Positions 27,343 through 36,791 of a stretch of DNA of 64,000 nucleotides are shown in pieces. This DNA is from Desulfovibrio sp. UCD-KL4C. Lineage in GTDB: Bacteria > Desulfobacterota > Desulfovibrionia > Desulfovibrionales > Desulfovibrionaceae. Within the stretch, counting starts at the first letter, position 1, and each line of letters starts with the position of its first letter. Below the pieces are notes generated by a model. The model was not told the origin of the DNA. It searched no databases and was given only the letters and a program-made list of their open reading frames with translations. A program made the position numbers and the translations under genes. The stretch is from positions 1,250,843-1,314,842 of the forward strand of contig NZ_VCNC01000001.1 of assembly GCF_006210265.1 (NCBI RefSeq). Reading direction: 5' to 3'.

Positions 27343-28012
27343 TAAAGTTGAACTTCTTACTATTGCAAGGCCCGAAGATATTGAAAAAAAATCCTTTGAA
27401 ATAATTGATTCTGAAGTTCTTAAGCCTAGAAAATTTCAAGGTATTGAATGGCAAATAGCAAGAAGGATGGTTCATACAACTGCCGACTTTGAACTTATAG
27501 ATCTTGTACGTTTTCACCCGGATGCTGTTGATAACGGTTTGAACGCTCTACGTGTAGGGTGCACTCTTGTAACTGATACAGAAATGGCTCGGTGCGGAAT
27601 ACCTATGCGTAGAATGAATCCTTTAGGGTGTGAAGTTCGTTGTCTGATGAACGATCCTGAGGTTATTGCTTCTGCGAAACAGAATTCAACTACAAGAGCT
27701 CACGCTGCTCTGGAACTTGCTGCAAATAAACTGAAACCGGCTATCCACGTAATCGGGAATGCTCCGACTGCCTTGATAAGACTTATTCGGCTCATTGAAG
27801 CTGGAAAAATGGAAATTCCTGCTTTAGTTGTAGGTATGCCCGTAGGGTTTGTAAATGCTGCTGAATCAAAAGATCTATTGATGAGTTACGGAAGTATTCC
27901 ATATGTTTCAATTTCTGGCAGAAAAGGAGGCTCTGCGCTGGCCGCCTGTGTTATAAATGCTTTAGCGGAGGTCGTTTTGTCTGAGAAAAATTTATCTTCG
28001 GAGTTACGCTAA
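27335..28012 (+). CDS. cbiC: precorrin-8X methylmutase (CbiC/CobH)
   Basis: The 225-residue enzyme shifts a methyl group from C-11 to C-12 in the corrin ring to give cobyrinic/hydrogenobyrinic acid. It has ARRMVHTTADFEL with catalytic His47, VGCTLVTDTEMARCGI, HVIGNAPTAL and VGMPVGFVNAAESK. Its GTG start (27335) is inside deoC and CAGGAGA lies upstream. With the Desulfovibrio-like setting, the anaerobic cobalt-early route (CbiC) is more likely than aerobic CobH. Other cobalamin genes are not in the window. Confidence 0.95.
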   Translation: MVDKVELLTIARPEDIEKKSFEIIDSEVLKPRKFQGIEWQIARRMVHTTADFELIDLVRFHPDAVDNGLNALRVGCTLVTDTEMARCGIPMRRMNPLGCEVRCLMNDPEVIASAKQNSTTRAHAALELAANKLKPAIHVIGNAPTALIRLIRLIEAGKMEIPALVVGMPVGFVNAAESKDLLMSYGSIPYVSISGRKGGSALAACVINALAEVVLSEKNLSSELR

Positions 28013-28192
28013 TTTTCTTTAAGATTATAATATCTTCATATTTTATTAACTTTTAGAAATAAAAATATTTGCTGTTTATACAGTGTGGTTATACAACGTA
28101 TAATACTATAGATGTAAAGTTTGTCTGTATTTATAAATTATTTTGATTTTACTTTTTTAAATTATTTAGTTTCTTACTTGGTACAATAAAAT

Positions 28193-31009
28193 ATGTTTGG
28201 GATGAATCTTTCTTCACTAAAGTCTTTTTTTCGATTTAATAAAGGCGAACGGTCTATTTCTCGTGACCTTTCAGCATGCCTTGTTTTTGCGCTTGCCGTA
28301 ATTATTGGGCTTGTCACTGCTTATGAGTATTTTGGGCGATCAAGGATGCTTCGGCAGGAGATTGAAGAAAAAGCAGATACTTATATAAAGCAGTTAACCA
28401 AGTCTGTGATATTTCCTATTTGGAATTTTGATATGGTATCGCTCAAACATGTTTGCAGTGCCTATACTCAAAATGATCAATTCGCTAAGCTTAAAATTAT
28501 TGATGCCAACGGTGATGTCCTTTTCAGTTTTGTTAGAGCTGGAGAAAATAGTGATGACCCAATTGTCAGGTCTCAAGACTTATTTATTGAAAAAGAGAAA
28601 ATCGGCTCTTTAAGTTTTGAACTTTCAACCAAAGCATATCTTCGCAATTTAGATTGGATCTTATTTGTTTCTAGCCTTACATTTTTAATTTCGGTTGCGG
28701 TTATTTATGTTGTTACTGGGATTTTGCTTGATTATTTTATCAGAAAACCTATGAGTCAGTTGCGAAAAGGTCTTGATAAAGTGGCGATCGGTGATTTTTC
28801 ATATATATTTGAGGAAATACATTACTCAGAACTTCTTGCGATCGGTTCACGTTTTAATCGTATGACGGAGGAAATTGCTAATAGAGAAAAAAGACTTGAA
28901 GAAGTAAATAATATTTTAAAAGGCGAAATTCATGAGCGCGAAAAATCTGCTGAATCTCTTATAAAAAGTGAGAAACGCTATCGGGCATTAGTAGAAACGA
29001 CCTCTGAAGGGTTTTTGATGGTCGATGAAAATCATATTTTACTTGATGTAAATCCGGCTTTTTGCCGTATGATCGGAGTTTCACGTGAAGAGGTTTTAGG
29101 AGAAAAGCTTGCGGCTGTATTAGGTAGTGTTGCTTCGGAAAGACTTGCTGAAAAAAGAAATGGAGGCCACCGTTTTGAAATTAGTGTTCGTGATAAAAAA
29201 GGAAACGACATAGATATTTCGATTCATGCAACTAATTTATATGAAAGTTTTTCTACTCACCTTTTATTCGCTTTTATTACAGATATTTCAAATCACAAAT
29301 TACTTGAAAAAGCTTTAAGAGCTTCTGAAGAAGAATATCGGACAATTGCGGATTATACTTTTGACTGGGAAATGTGGATATCAGCTGAGGGACAAGTTAG
29401 ATATGTAAGCCCATCCTGTGAAAGAATTTCCGGGTATCCAAAATCTTATTTCATGGAAGGACCAAGCTGCGTTGAAAAAATGCTCCATATGAGTGATCGA
29501 GTATTTTGGCAGGATGCTTTGTCTGGGAAATTTCTTTCCTTAGACGGTATAGACCTACGCTTATTTCGCCAAGACGGCTCGATGCGATGGGTTTCTCTAA
29601 CAGGTCATCAGGTTTTTGCTGAAGATGGTTCTTCACTTGGAGTCAGAATTTCTCTGTGTGATATAACTAAACGTAAATTTATGGAAAAACAGCTTCAATA
29701 TGAAGCTCTTCATGACCCTCTTACAGGGCTTGCCAATAGAACTTTATGTTCTGATAGAATAATAAAGTGTCTTGAACGTGCGCACAGGCGTAGTAACTAT
29801 TATTATGCTGTAGTCTTTATGGATCTGGATCGGTTTAAGGTAATTAACGACAGTCTAGGGCACAATATCGGTGACAAACTTTTAGTTGAAGTTTCCCAAA
29901 GACTACTCCAAGCTGTTAGAGAACTAGATACGGTTTCACGGTTCGGAGGTGATGAATTTATCATTGTCCTTGAAGAACTGGCAACACCGCGTGAAGCTAT
30001 CCGTATTGTCCGCCGAATAAGAGAAGCTCTAAGTATACCTATGTTGATTGAGGGGCATAAGATAAGTGTGGCTGCCAGCTACGGGATCATACTCAGTCCT
30101 ACAACGTTTGAAAAACCGGAAGAATTGGTCCAGAACGCCAATGTGGCTATGCATCAGGCAAAAGAAGCTGGGCGTGATAAAATGAAGGTTTTCAATAGAC
30201 GAATGCTTGATAAAGCTATGCATACCATGAAATTGGAAAGTGATCTTCGTGCCGGCATACTGAATAATGAATTATACTTAGATTATCAGCCGATTTATTC
30301 TTTGGAAAGTAAGGAAATTATAGGATTTGAAGCGTTGCTGCGGTGGCTACATCCAGAACGTGGCCTTGTAATGCCCGGTGAATTTATTTCTATAGCAGAA
30401 GAGTCAGGTTTGATTTTTGAACTTGGGAATTGGATTATTTCCTATGCTTGCCGTGAAATCAAAGGGTGGATTGAGAAGTATGAAAATGCAGCAGATTTGG
30501 CTGTTTCTATTAATATTTCAGGTCGTCAATTTTCTCAAATTTCACTTGTTGATAATATCCTTTCAACTCTTAATCAGTTAGATTTGTCCCCCAAAAATTT
30601 AAAAATTGAGATAACTGAAACAGCAATTATGAAACGGGCTGATCAGGCTGTGAAAATGCTTAGCAAGCTGCAAAATGCCGGAGTGCTGGTCTCAATTGAT
30701 GATTTTGGGACAGGGTATTCATCCATGAGTAATTTACAGCAATTTCCGTTAGATCAACTTAAAATCGACATCAGCTTTGTAAGAAGAATTACAAAATCTC
30801 CTGAAGATATTGAAATAGTTAAGGCTATAATCAATTTAGCGCATAATTTAGGACTTTATGTTGTGGCGGAAGGAGTAGAAACTGAAGAGCAGGAAACCAT
30901 TTTGCGCAATATGGGCTGTGAATTTGGGCAGGGATATTTGTTTTCAAAGCCGATGACAGTTGCCGAGGTTGAAGCCTTTTTGAAAAGGGACAATTCGTTA
31001 TTTAGATAA
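28193..31009 (+). CDS. membrane-bound PAS-GGDEF-EAL c-di-GMP protein
   Basis: The 938-residue sensor has helices at about 28-48 and 155-180 around a periplasmic domain, a HAMP-like linker (FIRKPMSQLRKGLD), a helical coil, two PAS domains (about 260-370 and 380-495), GGDEF (residues 500-660) and EAL (675-930). The GGDEF motif (585-589) is intact, with an inhibitory RxxD site (RELD) 5 residues before it. The EAL motif (713-715) and DDFGTGYSS are intact, as is AEGVE near the C-terminus. Both synthesis and breakdown of c-di-GMP are possible. It is a single gene: no strong ribosome site precedes ATG 28193, and a terminator follows at 31138. The signal sensed is unknown. Confidence 0.93.
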   Translation: MFGMNLSSLKSFFRFNKGERSISRDLSACLVFALAVIIGLVTAYEYFGRSRMLRQEIEEKADTYIKQLTKSVIFPIWNFDMVSLKHVCSAYTQNDQFAKLKIIDANGDVLFSFVRAGENSDDPIVRSQDLFIEKEKIGSLSFELSTKAYLRNLDWILFVSSLTFLISVAVIYVVTGILLDYFIRKPMSQLRKGLDKVAIGDFSYIFEEIHYSELLAIGSRFNRMTEEIANREKRLEEVNNILKGEIHEREKSAESLIKSEKRYRALVETTSEGFLMVDENHILLDVNPAFCRMIGVSREEVLGEKLAAVLGSVASERLAEKRNGGHRFEISVRDKKGNDIDISIHATNLYESFSTHLLFAFITDISNHKLLEKALRASEEEYRTIADYTFDWEMWISAEGQVRYVSPSCERISGYPKSYFMEGPSCVEKMLHMSDRVFWQDALSGKFLSLDGIDLRLFRQDGSMRWVSLTGHQVFAEDGSSLGVRISLCDITKRKFMEKQLQYEALHDPLTGLANRTLCSDRIIKCLERAHRRSNYYYAVVFMDLDRFKVINDSLGHNIGDKLLVEVSQRLLQAVRELDTVSRFGGDEFIIVLEELATPREAIRIVRRIREALSIPMLIEGHKISVAASYGIILSPTTFEKPEELVQNANVAMHQAKEAGRDKMKVFNRRMLDKAMHTMKLESDLRAGILNNELYLDYQPIYSLESKEIIGFEALLRWLHPERGLVMPGEFISIAEESGLIFELGNWIISYACREIKGWIEKYENAADLAVSINISGRQFSQISLVDNILSTLNQLDLSPKNLKIEITETAIMKRADQAVKMLSKLQNAGVLVSIDDFGTGYSSMSNLQQFPLDQLKIDISFVRRITKSPEDIEIVKAIINLAHNLGLYVVAEGVETEEQETILRNMGCEFGQGYLFSKPMTVAEVEAFLKRDNSLFR

Positions 31010-31137
31010 AAATTTATATTGTTAATTCTTAAAGTCGATATGATTTTTACTGCACTTTACGGATTTGGTGAATCTTGAAAAAAGCAGCTTGCACTGAAAT
31101 TTATCATTTATCACATGAAATGTGCATATTTAAAAAT

Positions 31138-31173
31138 TAAAAAGAACCAATACTCTGTATGGTTCTTTTTTTG
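31138..31173 (+). terminator. intrinsic terminator
   Basis: AAAGAACC (31141-31148) pairs with GGTTCTTT (31161-31168), with T residues following. It ends the GGDEF-EAL gene. Confidence 0.85.
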
Positions 31174-31445
31174 TTTTATTCAGGTGATTGTTTAATCCAT
31201 ATTTATTCTTTGCAGTTTTTTTTGCAATCAATATTAAAAAAAAGTTAATTTGTTGCTATGTTAAAAAAGATGCTTTAAAAGTATGATATTGCACAAAAAG
31301 TATTAAATACTGTTGCATGTGCGGTTCTGGCGTGCTAGGGCCGAATTTACATCCTGATTTTTTCAGGATTGTTTTAGTAGAGGTTCGTTTGTCTCTCGCA
31401 AGCGAGTAGACTTATGGAAAAATTACTCCAAAACTGGATCAGTTT
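31174..31445 (+). promoter_or_regulatory. structured leader of korDABC
   Basis: No gene is seen here. Signals in order: palindrome AGTATT-A-AATACT (31299-31311); hairpin ATCCTGA/TCAGGAT with T5 loop (31351-31369); a bulged hairpin GTCT-CTCGC/GCGAG-T-AGAC (31391-31411); and AAACTG-GAT-CAGTTT (31431-31445), which touches the korD ATG and would hide its ribosome site. Together they suggest post-transcriptional control or a protein-binding leader; the class is unknown. Confidence 0.45.
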
Positions 31446-31754
31446 ATGAGTGCCAAAAACAAAGGGAAAAGTAAGGTTACGATTTTTCCGGACTGGTGCA
31501 AAGGCTGCGGAATTTGTGCTGCCTTTTGTCCGGCGAAGGTCATGGAGCTGAATGATCAAGGCAAGGCGATCGTTGTCAGAGAAGAAGACTGTATTAATTG
31601 CGGATTCTGTGAGCTGCATTGCCCGGATTTCGCAATTATGATTCAGCCTAAAATGGATGATGACATTCCGGCGGTATGCAGAGATCTACTACTAAAGAAA
31701 ACTGGAGGTCAGGTTGCCGGAGAAAGTGAAGAATCCAATAAGGAAAAGGGATAA
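31446..31754 (+). CDS. korD: 2-oxoacid:ferredoxin oxidoreductase, ferredoxin (delta) subunit
   Basis: This 102-residue protein carries two 4Fe-4S motifs, CKGCGICAAFCP and CINCGFCELHCP, as in KorD/OorD. It passes electrons from the TPP centre of the alpha-beta subunits to free ferredoxin. It is first in a D-A-B-C operon, the order seen for 2-oxoglutarate:ferredoxin oxidoreductases. The C-terminus after residue 75 is charged and variable. The ATG directly follows a small palindrome and has no clear Shine-Dalgarno, unlike its neighbours. Confidence 0.92.
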   Translation: MSAKNKGKSKVTIFPDWCKGCGICAAFCPAKVMELNDQGKAIVVREEDCINCGFCELHCPDFAIMIQPKMDDDIPAVCRDLLLKKTGGQVAGESEESNKEKG

Positions 31755-31764
31755 GGTGTAATCC

Positions 31765-32916
31765 ATGGCCAGGCCCAAAAAGAAACATAATAAAGAAATT
31801 TTTGCTCTTGGCAACGAGGCTGTTGTCGAAGGCGCTTTGTTGGCAGGATGTAATTTTTATGCCGGTTATCCTATTACTCCATCCTCGGAGATAATGGAGA
31901 TAATGGCGCAACGATTACCGACAATTCCAAATGGGGCTTTTATCCAGATGGAAGATGAAATCGGTGGGATTGGCGCTATTATCGGGGCTTCGCTTGCTGG
32001 TCGTAAAGTTCTTACAGCTACTTCCGGTCCGGGATTTTCGCTTATGCAGGAAAATCTGGGATACGGTTGCATTACAGAGACACCTCTTGTCATTGTTAAC
32101 GTCATGCGTGGTGGCCCTAGTACTGGTCTTCCTACTTCACCAGCGCAGGGTGACGTTCAGCAGGCTAGATGGGGAACTCATGGTGATCATTCAATAATAG
32201 TCCTTTCAGCTTCAAATGTTCAGGAATGTCTTGAAATGACAATTGAAGCTTTTAACCTTGCTGAAAAGTATCGTACTCCGGTAATCCTTCTGATTGATGA
32301 AATTACTGCGCACACTCGTGAGAAAATAATAATTCCTAACGAAAATGAGTATGAAGTTTTCAATCGTACTCTTCCGACCATGCCTCCTGAATGGTATAAA
32401 CCGTACGAAGAAACAGTCCGGGGCGTTCCTCCTATGCCCGCGATTGGTTCAGGATACAGGTTTCATGTCACAGGACTTACGCATGATGTGAACGGTTTTC
32501 CCACCTCTCGTGCTGATGAAGTTCGCGAACTTAATGAACGTTTATTCCGTAAAATTGATCAGTTTCTTGACGATATTCAGCTTGTTGAAGAAGTTGATAC
32601 CGATGACGCTGAAGTTGCGGTTATTGCATATGGAACAGTTGCACGGTCCGCAGAGCTAGCAGTTAAACAGGCTCGCGCACTTGGTGTAAAAGCCGGTCTG
32701 CTTAACCTTAAAACTTTGTTTCCATATCCGCGTAAGGCGACAGAAAAACTTCTGTACAAGGTGAAGACTATTATTGTTCCTGAAATGAATATGGGGCAAA
32801 TTTCCAGAGAAGTGAAAAGAGTTAATAATGGCCAGGTAAGCGTACGGACCATTAATAAAGTTGACGGGCAGATTATAGCTCCCGCCGAAATCCTCAAAGT
32901 CTTAACACGGGTATAG
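31765..32916 (+). CDS. korA: 2-oxoacid:ferredoxin oxidoreductase alpha subunit
   Basis: The 383-residue subunit has the pyrimidine-binding half: FYAGYPITPSSEIMEIMA, FIQMEDEIGGIGAIIGASLAG, and TATSGPGFSLMQENLGYG. It also has the NVMRGGPSTGLPTSPAQGD loop typical of KorA/OorA. In Kor the substrate is 2-oxoglutarate, converted with CoA to succinyl-CoA; related enzymes use other 2-oxoacids, so substrate is inferred. It starts 10 bp after korD and ends 2 bp before korB. Confidence 0.93.
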   Translation: MARPKKKHNKEIFALGNEAVVEGALLAGCNFYAGYPITPSSEIMEIMAQRLPTIPNGAFIQMEDEIGGIGAIIGASLAGRKVLTATSGPGFSLMQENLGYGCITETPLVIVNVMRGGPSTGLPTSPAQGDVQQARWGTHGDHSIIVLSASNVQECLEMTIEAFNLAEKYRTPVILLIDEITAHTREKIIIPNENEYEVFNRTLPTMPPEWYKPYEETVRGVPPMPAIGSGYRFHVTGLTHDVNGFPTSRADEVRELNERLFRKIDQFLDDIQLVEEVDTDDAEVAVIAYGTVARSAELAVKQARALGVKAGLLNLKTLFPYPRKATEKLLYKVKTIIVPEMNMGQISREVKRVNNGQVSVRTINKVDGQIIAPAEILKVLTRV

Positions 32917-32918
32917 CC

Positions 32919-33755
32919 ATGGCAGATATAAAAGGAACACAGCTTATTCACGAGTATCTGAGGCATAACAAAAAGTTTCCGCATGTTTTTTGCGCAGGTT
33001 GCGGGCATGGAATTGTGCTTGGTTCTTTAATCAGAAGTATTCACGGACTGGGCCTTTCAAAGGACGATGTCTGCGTTGTCGCCGGTATCGGCTGTTCTGG
33101 AAGATTAGCAGCCTATGTTGACTTCAATACAGTTCATACGACTCACGGCAGGGCACTTACTTTTGCTACTGGCATTAAGATGGCTAAACCGAACATGCAT
33201 GTAATTGTTGTCATGGGTGATGGTGATTCTATGGCTATCGGAGGTAACCATCTTATTCATGCCGCTCGCAGAAATATCGGGGTAACCGCATTAATTCTTA
33301 ATAATAATATTTATGGTATGACCGGAGGACAGTGTTCTCCGACAACCCCGTCCGGGTCATTTTCAATGACAACTCCTGCAGGCCAAATGGAGCAAAGTTT
33401 TGACTGTGTAGAACTTTGTAGCGCAGCAGGGGCTAATTATGTTGCTAGAGGTAGTGTTTTTCATGTTAATAAGCTTGATGCAATGATCATGGAAGGAATA
33501 ACTAACCCCGGATTTGGTGTCGTTGAGATTTTGTCACCGTGTTTTACTCAGTACGGGCGTAAGAATAAATTTAAATCGCCCGTGGAAATGTATCAGGCCC
33601 TTAAGAAAAAAGTTACTCCGATTGAGCGGTTTAATGAAATTCCTGAAGCAGAACGCGGTGAAAGAGTTCCATCTGGAGTTTTTGTTAAAAAAAATAAGCC
33701 GGGTCTGGAAGAGAAATATTATGAAATGGCTGCCATGTGTCAGGGGGGCGAATAA
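32919..33755 (+). CDS. korB: 2-oxoacid:ferredoxin oxidoreductase beta subunit (TPP)
   Basis: The 278-residue subunit binds thiamine diphosphate and a 4Fe-4S cluster. It shows FCAGCGHGIV, GIGCSGR, and the TPP motif GDGDSMAIGGNH with NNNIYGMTGGQ. The last codon overlaps the gamma ATG (TAATG at 33753-33757), so translation is coupled. It works with KorA as the catalytic heterodimer. Confidence 0.94.
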   Translation: MADIKGTQLIHEYLRHNKKFPHVFCAGCGHGIVLGSLIRSIHGLGLSKDDVCVVAGIGCSGRLAAYVDFNTVHTTHGRALTFATGIKMAKPNMHVIVVMGDGDSMAIGGNHLIHAARRNIGVTALILNNNIYGMTGGQCSPTTPSGSFSMTTPAGQMEQSFDCVELCSAAGANYVARGSVFHVNKLDAMIMEGITNPGFGVVEILSPCFTQYGRKNKFKSPVEMYQALKKKVTPIERFNEIPEAERGERVPSGVFVKKNKPGLEEKYYEMAAMCQGGE

Positions 33756-34369
33756 TGAAAAATCAGCATTTAGAAAGATTTGAAATTCGTCTTTCAGGTT
33801 TAGGTGGTCAGGGAATTCTTACGCTTGGTAAAGTCATGGGGTCGGGGCTTGCGCTGGGGCAAGGGTATAATGTTACCCAGACACAGAGTTATGGTCCTGA
33901 AGCCCGCGGCGGAGCCAGTCGTTCAGACTTAGTTATAAGTTCAGAAAAGATAAGTTATCCTAAGGCTGAATCTGTGGATTTGCTTATCGCTCTTAGTCAA
34001 GAAGCTTGTAACATGTACTTTAGGAACCTAAAACCAGGTGGTCTTTTGTTAATTGAAAGTGATCTGGTAAAACAGCCGCCTGTAAATATGTTCTTAGGGC
34101 TCCCGTTTACTCATCTTGCTAAAGATAAAATCGGTCTTGTTCAAACCATGAACACAATTGTACTTGGCGCAGCTACTTTCCTTCTTCCTTTTACTAACCA
34201 TAGAGTTATTCGTAAAAATCTTGAAGAAATTCTTCCAGCTAAAATTGTTGAGATTAATGTGAAAGCTTTTAATCTTGGATATAAAGAAGCTAAGAAAAAC
34301 TTTGGTGATCCTGAATTACTTTGGAAAAATAATAGTGTTGTTGTAGAAGAAGAGCACGATTCAATTTAG
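33755..34369 (+). CDS. korC: 2-oxoacid:ferredoxin oxidoreductase gamma subunit
   Basis: The 204-residue subunit is the CoA-binding gamma domain. It shows RLSGLGGQGILTLGKVMG and TQSYGPEARGGASRSDLVIS. ATG 33755 is used with AGGGGGG (33742-33747) upstream; GTG 33737 would place that site inside the gene. It closes the operon, and a strong terminator follows 22 bp after the stop. Confidence 0.94.
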   Translation: MKNQHLERFEIRLSGLGGQGILTLGKVMGSGLALGQGYNVTQTQSYGPEARGGASRSDLVISSEKISYPKAESVDLLIALSQEACNMYFRNLKPGGLLLIESDLVKQPPVNMFLGLPFTHLAKDKIGLVQTMNTIVLGAATFLLPFTNHRVIRKNLEEILPAKIVEINVKAFNLGYKEAKKNFGDPELLWKNNSVVVEEEHDSI

Positions 34370-34390
34370 CCATTACTAGACGTTTTTATC

Positions 34391-34431
34391 GAAGGTCTTT
34401 CAATCATTTTTGATTGGAAGACCTTTTTTTA
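34391..34431 (+). terminator. intrinsic terminator of korDABC
   Basis: AAGGTCTTTCAATCA (34392-34406) pairs with TGATTGGAAGACCTT (34411-34425), 15 bp with one G-T, then T residues. It overlaps the 3' end of the convergent lipoprotein gene. Confidence 0.9.
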
Positions 34432-35054
34432 TGGATACTGTTTGGGAGCTTTGTTGAATTTGTCTGCAAAATATTTACATCATATTTAAAAAATGAATCT
34501 GAAATTCGGTTGAATTCTGTAATTACTTCAAGCTGAGTTTTTGTAAGATTATTTAAATCCCACTTCTCACAAAGTTCCTGAGGTTCGCGGGCTCTGTCTC
34601 GTGTTTTAATAACGACAATGCTCCGTGTTCCTGTTTTTATAAAACTGGAGCGCACTAAATGGCAGTCAACATGGGCTGTGAAGCATTGTACGTCGGGAGA
34701 GTCACTCAAACAGTTTCCGATAGAAACGGTATTCCAGTCTCCGATTTTAGGAATTCGAGCTTCAGCTTTTCTATTAAGAATTACTTCTATTTCAGCAGTG
34801 CCGTTACCATTTTTAAAAAAGTAATTTTTTTGAGTAAGAGATAAAAAATGTCTGGTTGAGCTGCTTTTATAACGAAGAGAAGGCATTACAGATAATTTTT
34901 TGTCTGTGGTGATATACTGTGAATCAAAAGGAATAACAAAAGGCTGTTCCGGATCTTTTCCGGAACAGCCCTCAATTGTAATTATAAACAGCACGCTTAA
35001 TAAAGCGGTGAAGAAAGACAAAGTTTTTGCCTGTCTGCTGAATCTTTTTGTCAT
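34404..35054 (-). CDS. predicted lipoprotein of unknown function
   Basis: This 216-residue protein has a basic N-terminus, a hydrophobic segment and the lipobox-like IEGC (cysteine near residue 30), so it is a lipid-anchored envelope protein. The mature part has four further cysteines around CLSDSPDVQCFTAHVDC, possibly disulfides. I recognise no family. It lies 7 bp after the NifA-like gene and probably shares its transcript. Its stop codon sits in the terminator stem of the opposing kor operon, so the two 3' ends overlap. Confidence 0.75.
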   Translation of the reverse strand: MTKRFSRQAKTLSFFTALLSVLFIITIEGCSGKDPEQPFVIPFDSQYITTDKKLSVMPSLRYKSSSTRHFLSLTQKNYFFKNGNGTAEIEVILNRKAEARIPKIGDWNTVSIGNCLSDSPDVQCFTAHVDCHLVRSSFIKTGTRSIVVIKTRDRAREPQELCEKWDLNNLTKTQLEVITEFNRISDSFFKYDVNILQTNSTKLPNSIHKKRSSNQK

Positions 35055-35061
35055 TGCTAAA

Positions 35062-36627
35062 CTATTTCTTTTTTGAGCCAGTGTATTTTTTTACGTCAAT
35101 ATTGTATTTTTTTACTTTGTAATTAACGATTCGATAACTGACTCTAAGGTCACGCGCTGCTTGAAGCATATTTCCGCGTGCTTTTTTCAAAGAATCTACA
35201 AGTAGTTCCTGTTCAAATTTAGCTACTGCTTCACCAAATGACAATGAAGTGTCTGTTGCAGTACTTTCAGCTGTCTGCAAAGTCGGTGGAAGATGGTAAG
35301 TACGTATTACTTCTTCTTCACAAATAAGCACTGCCCTTTCAATGCAGTTCTTCAATTCGCGAACGTTTCCAGGCCAGTGATACTGAGTAAAAAGATCTAT
35401 AGCAGGGCTGGAAATTCTTTTGATATTTTTGTCATATTCTGTAGAAAATAGTTCCAAAAACTGTTCTGCGAGAGGTAAAATATCCTCACGTCTTTCACGA
35501 AGAGCAGGTATGAATATGGGGAAAACATTTACTCTGTAGAATAAATCTTCTCTGAATTTACCTTCTTTTAGAAGTTTTTCAAGAGGCTGATGAGTGGCGC
35601 ATATAAGGCGAACATCTACGGTTATCGGCTGCTCTGAACCTACGCGTTGAATTTCTTTTTCTTGGATTGCTCTAAGCACTTTAGCCTGAGCGTCTAAGGA
35701 AAGTTCTCCGATTTCATCAAGGAATAAAGTTCCGTTGTTGGCAACCTCAAATAAACCGCGCTTATTTTGGTAAGCTCCGGTAAAAGCTCCTTTTTGATGT
35801 CCAAAAAGTTCGCTTTCAACAAGTTCAGCAGGGAGAGCTGCGCAGTTAAGCTTTACAAGCGGCTTGTCTCTACGTGGGCTACATCCGTGGATGGCTTCAG
35901 CAAGAAGCTCTTTACCTGTACCGGATTCACCACGCAGAAGAGCGGTAGCTCTGCTAGGGCCAACTTGACGGGCTTGACGTAAAACCTGTTTGATACTTTT
36001 TGAAGTAGCAACAAAGTTGGCCGGTGGAGGAACTTCCAGTCCACCGATTAGCGGTCCTTGGCTTAGCATTTGAGCCTGAAGAGCCATTTCTTCCTGAAGT
36101 CGTGAAACCTGATTTGAAATCAAAGCGGCAACAACTTCGAGAAAATGTTTGTGCTCTAAAAGATTATCCATAGCTAGTATCGGTGAGTCAACACTGATAG
36201 TACCCAGTATATTGTCTTCTTCCTTAGGGTTCGCTTTTTTGATGGGAACGCAAATAAAAGAAAGAGATTTTAGTTCTTCTTCTGATCTTCCGAAAGCTTT
36301 GTTCAAAAAGTCTGTGTTATCAGACATTCTGGGAATTACGACAGCCTTTCCTGTTTCGTAAACTCTTCCAACAACTCCCTTGCCGGGAGAATATGTAACG
36401 TGATCAATTTTAGCTGGACTGTGAGTTATTGACAGTTTCAGCTTTTCAGATTTCGGGTCCATAATGGCAAGAAATGCACGCTGGAAGTGGAGGTCTTTTG
36501 CCAGAATTTTCAGAATTGAGTTAAGGCTCGGCTCCAGATCATTTTGCGGAGCGATTGAACCGAGAATCTCATTTAGTGTTGATAGATAAATATTTTCCAC
36601 TTTTTCCGGCTGTCCATTAATACTCAT
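35062..36627 (-). CDS. NifA-like sigma-54-dependent activator
   Basis: The 521-residue protein has a GAF domain (about 20-180), an AAA+ domain with Walker A GESGTGKE, the sigma-54 contact loop ESELFGHQKGAFTGAY, Walker B NGTLFLDEIGE, and a C-terminal Fis-type HTH (about 475-515, MLQAARDLRVSYRIVNYKVKKY). This layout matches NifA/NorR types. No nitrogen-fixation gene is present, so the target is open; the nearby ior and kor genes are candidates. I found no convincing -24/-12 promoter near them. It has its own start after the iorB terminator. Confidence 0.92.
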   Translation of the reverse strand: MSINGQPEKVENIYLSTLNEILGSIAPQNDLEPSLNSILKILAKDLHFQRAFLAIMDPKSEKLKLSITHSPAKIDHVTYSPGKGVVGRVYETGKAVVIPRMSDNTDFLNKAFGRSEEELKSLSFICVPIKKANPKEEDNILGTISVDSPILAMDNLLEHKHFLEVVAALISNQVSRLQEEMALQAQMLSQGPLIGGLEVPPPANFVATSKSIKQVLRQARQVGPSRATALLRGESGTGKELLAEAIHGCSPRRDKPLVKLNCAALPAELVESELFGHQKGAFTGAYQNKRGLFEVANNGTLFLDEIGELSLDAQAKVLRAIQEKEIQRVGSEQPITVDVRLICATHQPLEKLLKEGKFREDLFYRVNVFPIFIPALRERREDILPLAEQFLELFSTEYDKNIKRISSPAIDLFTQYHWPGNVRELKNCIERAVLICEEEVIRTYHLPPTLQTAESTATDTSLSFGEAVAKFEQELLVDSLKKARGNMLQAARDLRVSYRIVNYKVKKYNIDVKKYTGSKKK

Positions 36628-36742
36628 ATTGTTTGCTCGTGCCGTCCAGGCTGTTTTAGTTTTCAGCTTTTTCGAATCTCATTCCATCTAAAGAGAGGAT
36701 GAATCGCGGTTTCGGCCTAAATTTCAGTTGTCATAAATCAGT

Positions 36743-36780
36743 AAAAAGTCGACAGCCGCAGTTTGGTTCGCGGCTGTCGA
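36743..36780 (-). terminator. intrinsic terminator of iorBA operon
   Basis: On the minus strand TCGACAGCCGC (plus 36770-36780) pairs with GCGGCTGTCGA (plus 36749-36759), followed by CTTTTTAC. Confidence 0.88.
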
Positions 36781-36791
36781 GATGTTCATTA

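Noticed and set aside
31325-31350. Sigma-54 promoter TGGCGTGCTAGGGC before korD
   Set aside because: Spacing between GG and GC is 9 bp, not 10.
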